Assembly: GCA_029940345.1 (NCBI GenBank)
Contig: JAOZRC010000303.1
Coordinates: forward strand, 1 to 6,685
Origin: Desulfobacterales bacterium
GTDB taxonomy: Bacteria; Desulfobacterota; Desulfobacteria; Desulfobacterales; JAUCGF01
DNA: 6,685 nt
Direction: 5' to 3'
Below are positions 5,925 to 6,685 of the stretch, piece by piece. Positions within the stretch are counted from its first letter, which is position 1. Each line of letters begins with the position of its first letter. The position numbers and the translations under genes were made by a program. The notes beneath the pieces are model-generated. The model saw only the letters and a list, made by a program, of their open reading frames with translations, was not told the origin of the DNA and did not search any database.

Positions 5925-6488
5925 ATGAAATCTGACCGAAAAATAATAAATTTATTAAGTCACCCCAACACGCTAACCCTTTTTCGGGTGATGTCCATCC
6001 CTGGCATTGTCATTTTGCTTTTATTTCCCAACCGATTCAATGCGATTGTGGCCGCCCTGTTGTTTTCGGTGGCATCTATCACTGATTTTTTCGATGGCTT
6101 TCTTGCGCGACGCTGGGGGATGGTGTCTGACCTCGGCAAACTGATGGATCCGCTGGCTGACAAACTGTTAGTGTCTTCGACATGTGTCATGCTGGTGTCC
6201 CTGGGATGGGCTCCGGGTTGGATGGTTTGTATTATTATCGGACGCGAAATAGCGGTCACCGGTTTGCGTAATCTCCTTGTCGAAAATCAAAAAGATGTAT
6301 CCGCGTCACAGCTAGGTAAATATAAAACCGGATTTCAAATTGCCGCCATTATTCCGTTACTGTTCCATTATCCGTTTTGGGGAATTGATTTTCAAGCTAT
6401 CGGTGCGTTATATTTATGGGTGGCACTGATTTTAACGATCTGGTCCGGCCTTGACTATTTTATCCGGTTTAAAAAATTATTATATTAG
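5925..6488 (+). CDS. pgsA: CDP-diacylglycerol--glycerol-3-phosphate 3-phosphatidyltransferase (PgsA)
   Basis: PgsA is an integral inner-membrane enzyme that swaps CMP of CDP-diacylglycerol for glycerol-3-phosphate. It makes phosphatidylglycerophosphate, the precursor of phosphatidylglycerol and cardiolipin. The 187 residues match the family. The CDP-alcohol phosphotransferase signature is complete: D54, D57-G58, A61-R62, G71, D75 and D79 (DGFLAR, then eight residues, then GKLMDPLAD). HPNTLTLFR (13-21) is the usual PgsA N-terminal motif, and about five or six hydrophobic segments follow. GREIAVTGLR (106-115) favours PgsA over phosphatidylserine synthase. No normal Shine-Dalgarno lies before ATG 5925. 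The nearest purine-rich run, GGATGGGA (5892-5899), is 25 bases away, and the expected place is taken by the right arm of the inverted repeat. No better start exists before the conserved region. The following tRNA-Gly/tRNA-Cys matches the pgsA neighbourhood of E. coli. Confidence 0.93.
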   Translation: MKSDRKIINLLSHPNTLTLFRVMSIPGIVILLLFPNRFNAIVAALLFSVASITDFFDGFLARRWGMVSDLGKLMDPLADKLLVSSTCVMLVSLGWAPGWMVCIIIGREIAVTGLRNLLVENQKDVSASQLGKYKTGFQIAAIIPLLFHYPFWGIDFQAIGALYLWVALILTIWSGLDYFIRFKKLLY

Positions 6489-6499
6489 GCATTTTATGC

Positions 6500-6528
6500 T
6501 TGACACCAAATAAAAAGCAGATTATAAG
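6500..6528 (+). promoter_or_regulatory. Strong sigma-70 promoter of the tRNA operon
   Basis: TTGACA (6500-6505), a perfect -35, is separated by exactly 17 bases from TATAAG (6523-6528), a five-of-six -10. The predicted start near 6535 gives a leader of about 7 bases before the mature tRNA-Gly 5' end at 6542. It sits just past the pgsA stop, so the tRNAs have their own strong promoter. Confidence 0.85.
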
Positions 6529-6541
6529 TCAGCCTTTCTGA

Positions 6542-6616
6542 GCGGGAATAACTCAGTGGTAGAGTGCGACCTTGCCAAGGTCGAAGTCGCGAGTTCAAAT
6601 CTCGTTTCCCGCTCCA
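6542..6616 (+). tRNA. tRNA-Gly (anticodon GCC)
   Basis: A full cloverleaf can be drawn. The acceptor GCGGGAA (6542-6548) pairs with TTCCCGC (6606-6612). The D stem is ACTC/GAGT (6551-6554 and 6562-6565). The anticodon stem is CGACC/GGTCG (6567-6571 and 6579-6583) around loop TTGCCAA, with GCC at 6574-6576. The T stem is GCGAG/CTCGT (6589-6593 and 6601-6605) with loop TTCAAAT. The discriminator is T and the CCA end (6614-6616) is encoded. It reads GGC and GGT codons. Confidence 0.97.
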
Positions 6617-6630
6617 TTTCAAAAATTACC

Positions 6631-6685
6631 GGCGGCATAGCCAAGTGGTAAGGCAGCGGTCTGCAAAACCGCTATTCACCAGTTC
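6631..6685 (+). tRNA. tRNA-Cys (anticodon GCA), 3' end beyond the window
   Basis: The visible part starts 14 bases after tRNA-Gly. It has the acceptor strand GGCGGCA (6631-6637), the D stem GCC/GGC (6640-6642 and 6652-6654) and the anticodon stem GCGGT/ACCGC (6656-6660 and 6668-6672). The anticodon loop is CTGCAAA, with GCA at 6663-6665. The 5' strand of the T stem, ACCAG (6678-6682), is followed by TTC, where the window ends. The rest of the T arm and the 3' acceptor strand are missing only because of the cut. The E. coli counterpart is cysT, followed by a tRNA-Leu, which may lie just outside. Confidence 0.93.

Overview
The window is a stretch of bacterial chromosome with seven protein genes, all on the + strand, followed by the start of a tRNA operon. 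Every protein gene except one small ORF is recognisable core metabolism. The layout resembles the arg/lys/dap clusters of Desulfobacterota (the former Deltaproteobacteria). These often place argD and argH next to lysA, and they carry small YHS/TRASH-like cysteine proteins. This assignment rests on gene order and protein style, not on a database search, and I hold it moderately. The pgsA–tRNA-Gly–tRNA-Cys order is the same as in E. coli (pgsA-glyW-cysT) and points to Proteobacteria in the broad sense.

Layout. Positions 1-165 are a leader with a plausible promoter and a short imperfect tandem repeat. argD (166-1356) and argH (1385-2785) follow with a 28-base gap and supply arginine biosynthesis steps; argF and argG, which chemically lie between them, are not here. 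The argH–lysA gap (2786-2937) holds a striking nested palindrome, described under findings. lysA (2938-4200) and dapF (4236-5060) carry out the last two steps of lysine synthesis. dapF abuts folK (5061-5558, folate biosynthesis), and folK overlaps by 4 bases a small gene for a membrane-anchored cysteine-rich TRASH/YHS-like protein (5555-5815). These three are very likely translationally coupled. A 109-base AT-rich gap bounded by a perfect 10-base inverted repeat precedes pgsA (5925-6488, phospholipid synthesis). A near-consensus sigma-70 promoter (TTGACA-17-TATAAG) then drives tRNA-Gly(GCC) and tRNA-Cys(GCA). The latter is cut by the window edge in its T arm.

How the genes work together: ArgD makes N-acetylornithine and ArgH releases arginine. 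In many bacteria ArgD also serves as the N-succinyl-DAP aminotransferase, which would link the arginine half to the lysine/DAP half. DapF makes meso-DAP for peptidoglycan and for LysA, which decarboxylates it to lysine.

I found no new multi-gene system. The parts that deserve a second look are non-coding: the double palindrome after argH, which looks like a REP/REPIN-type element set inside an older hairpin, and the inverted-repeat-bounded segment whose right arm sits where the pgsA ribosome binding site should be. The small TRASH-like protein is the only gene of unknown function.
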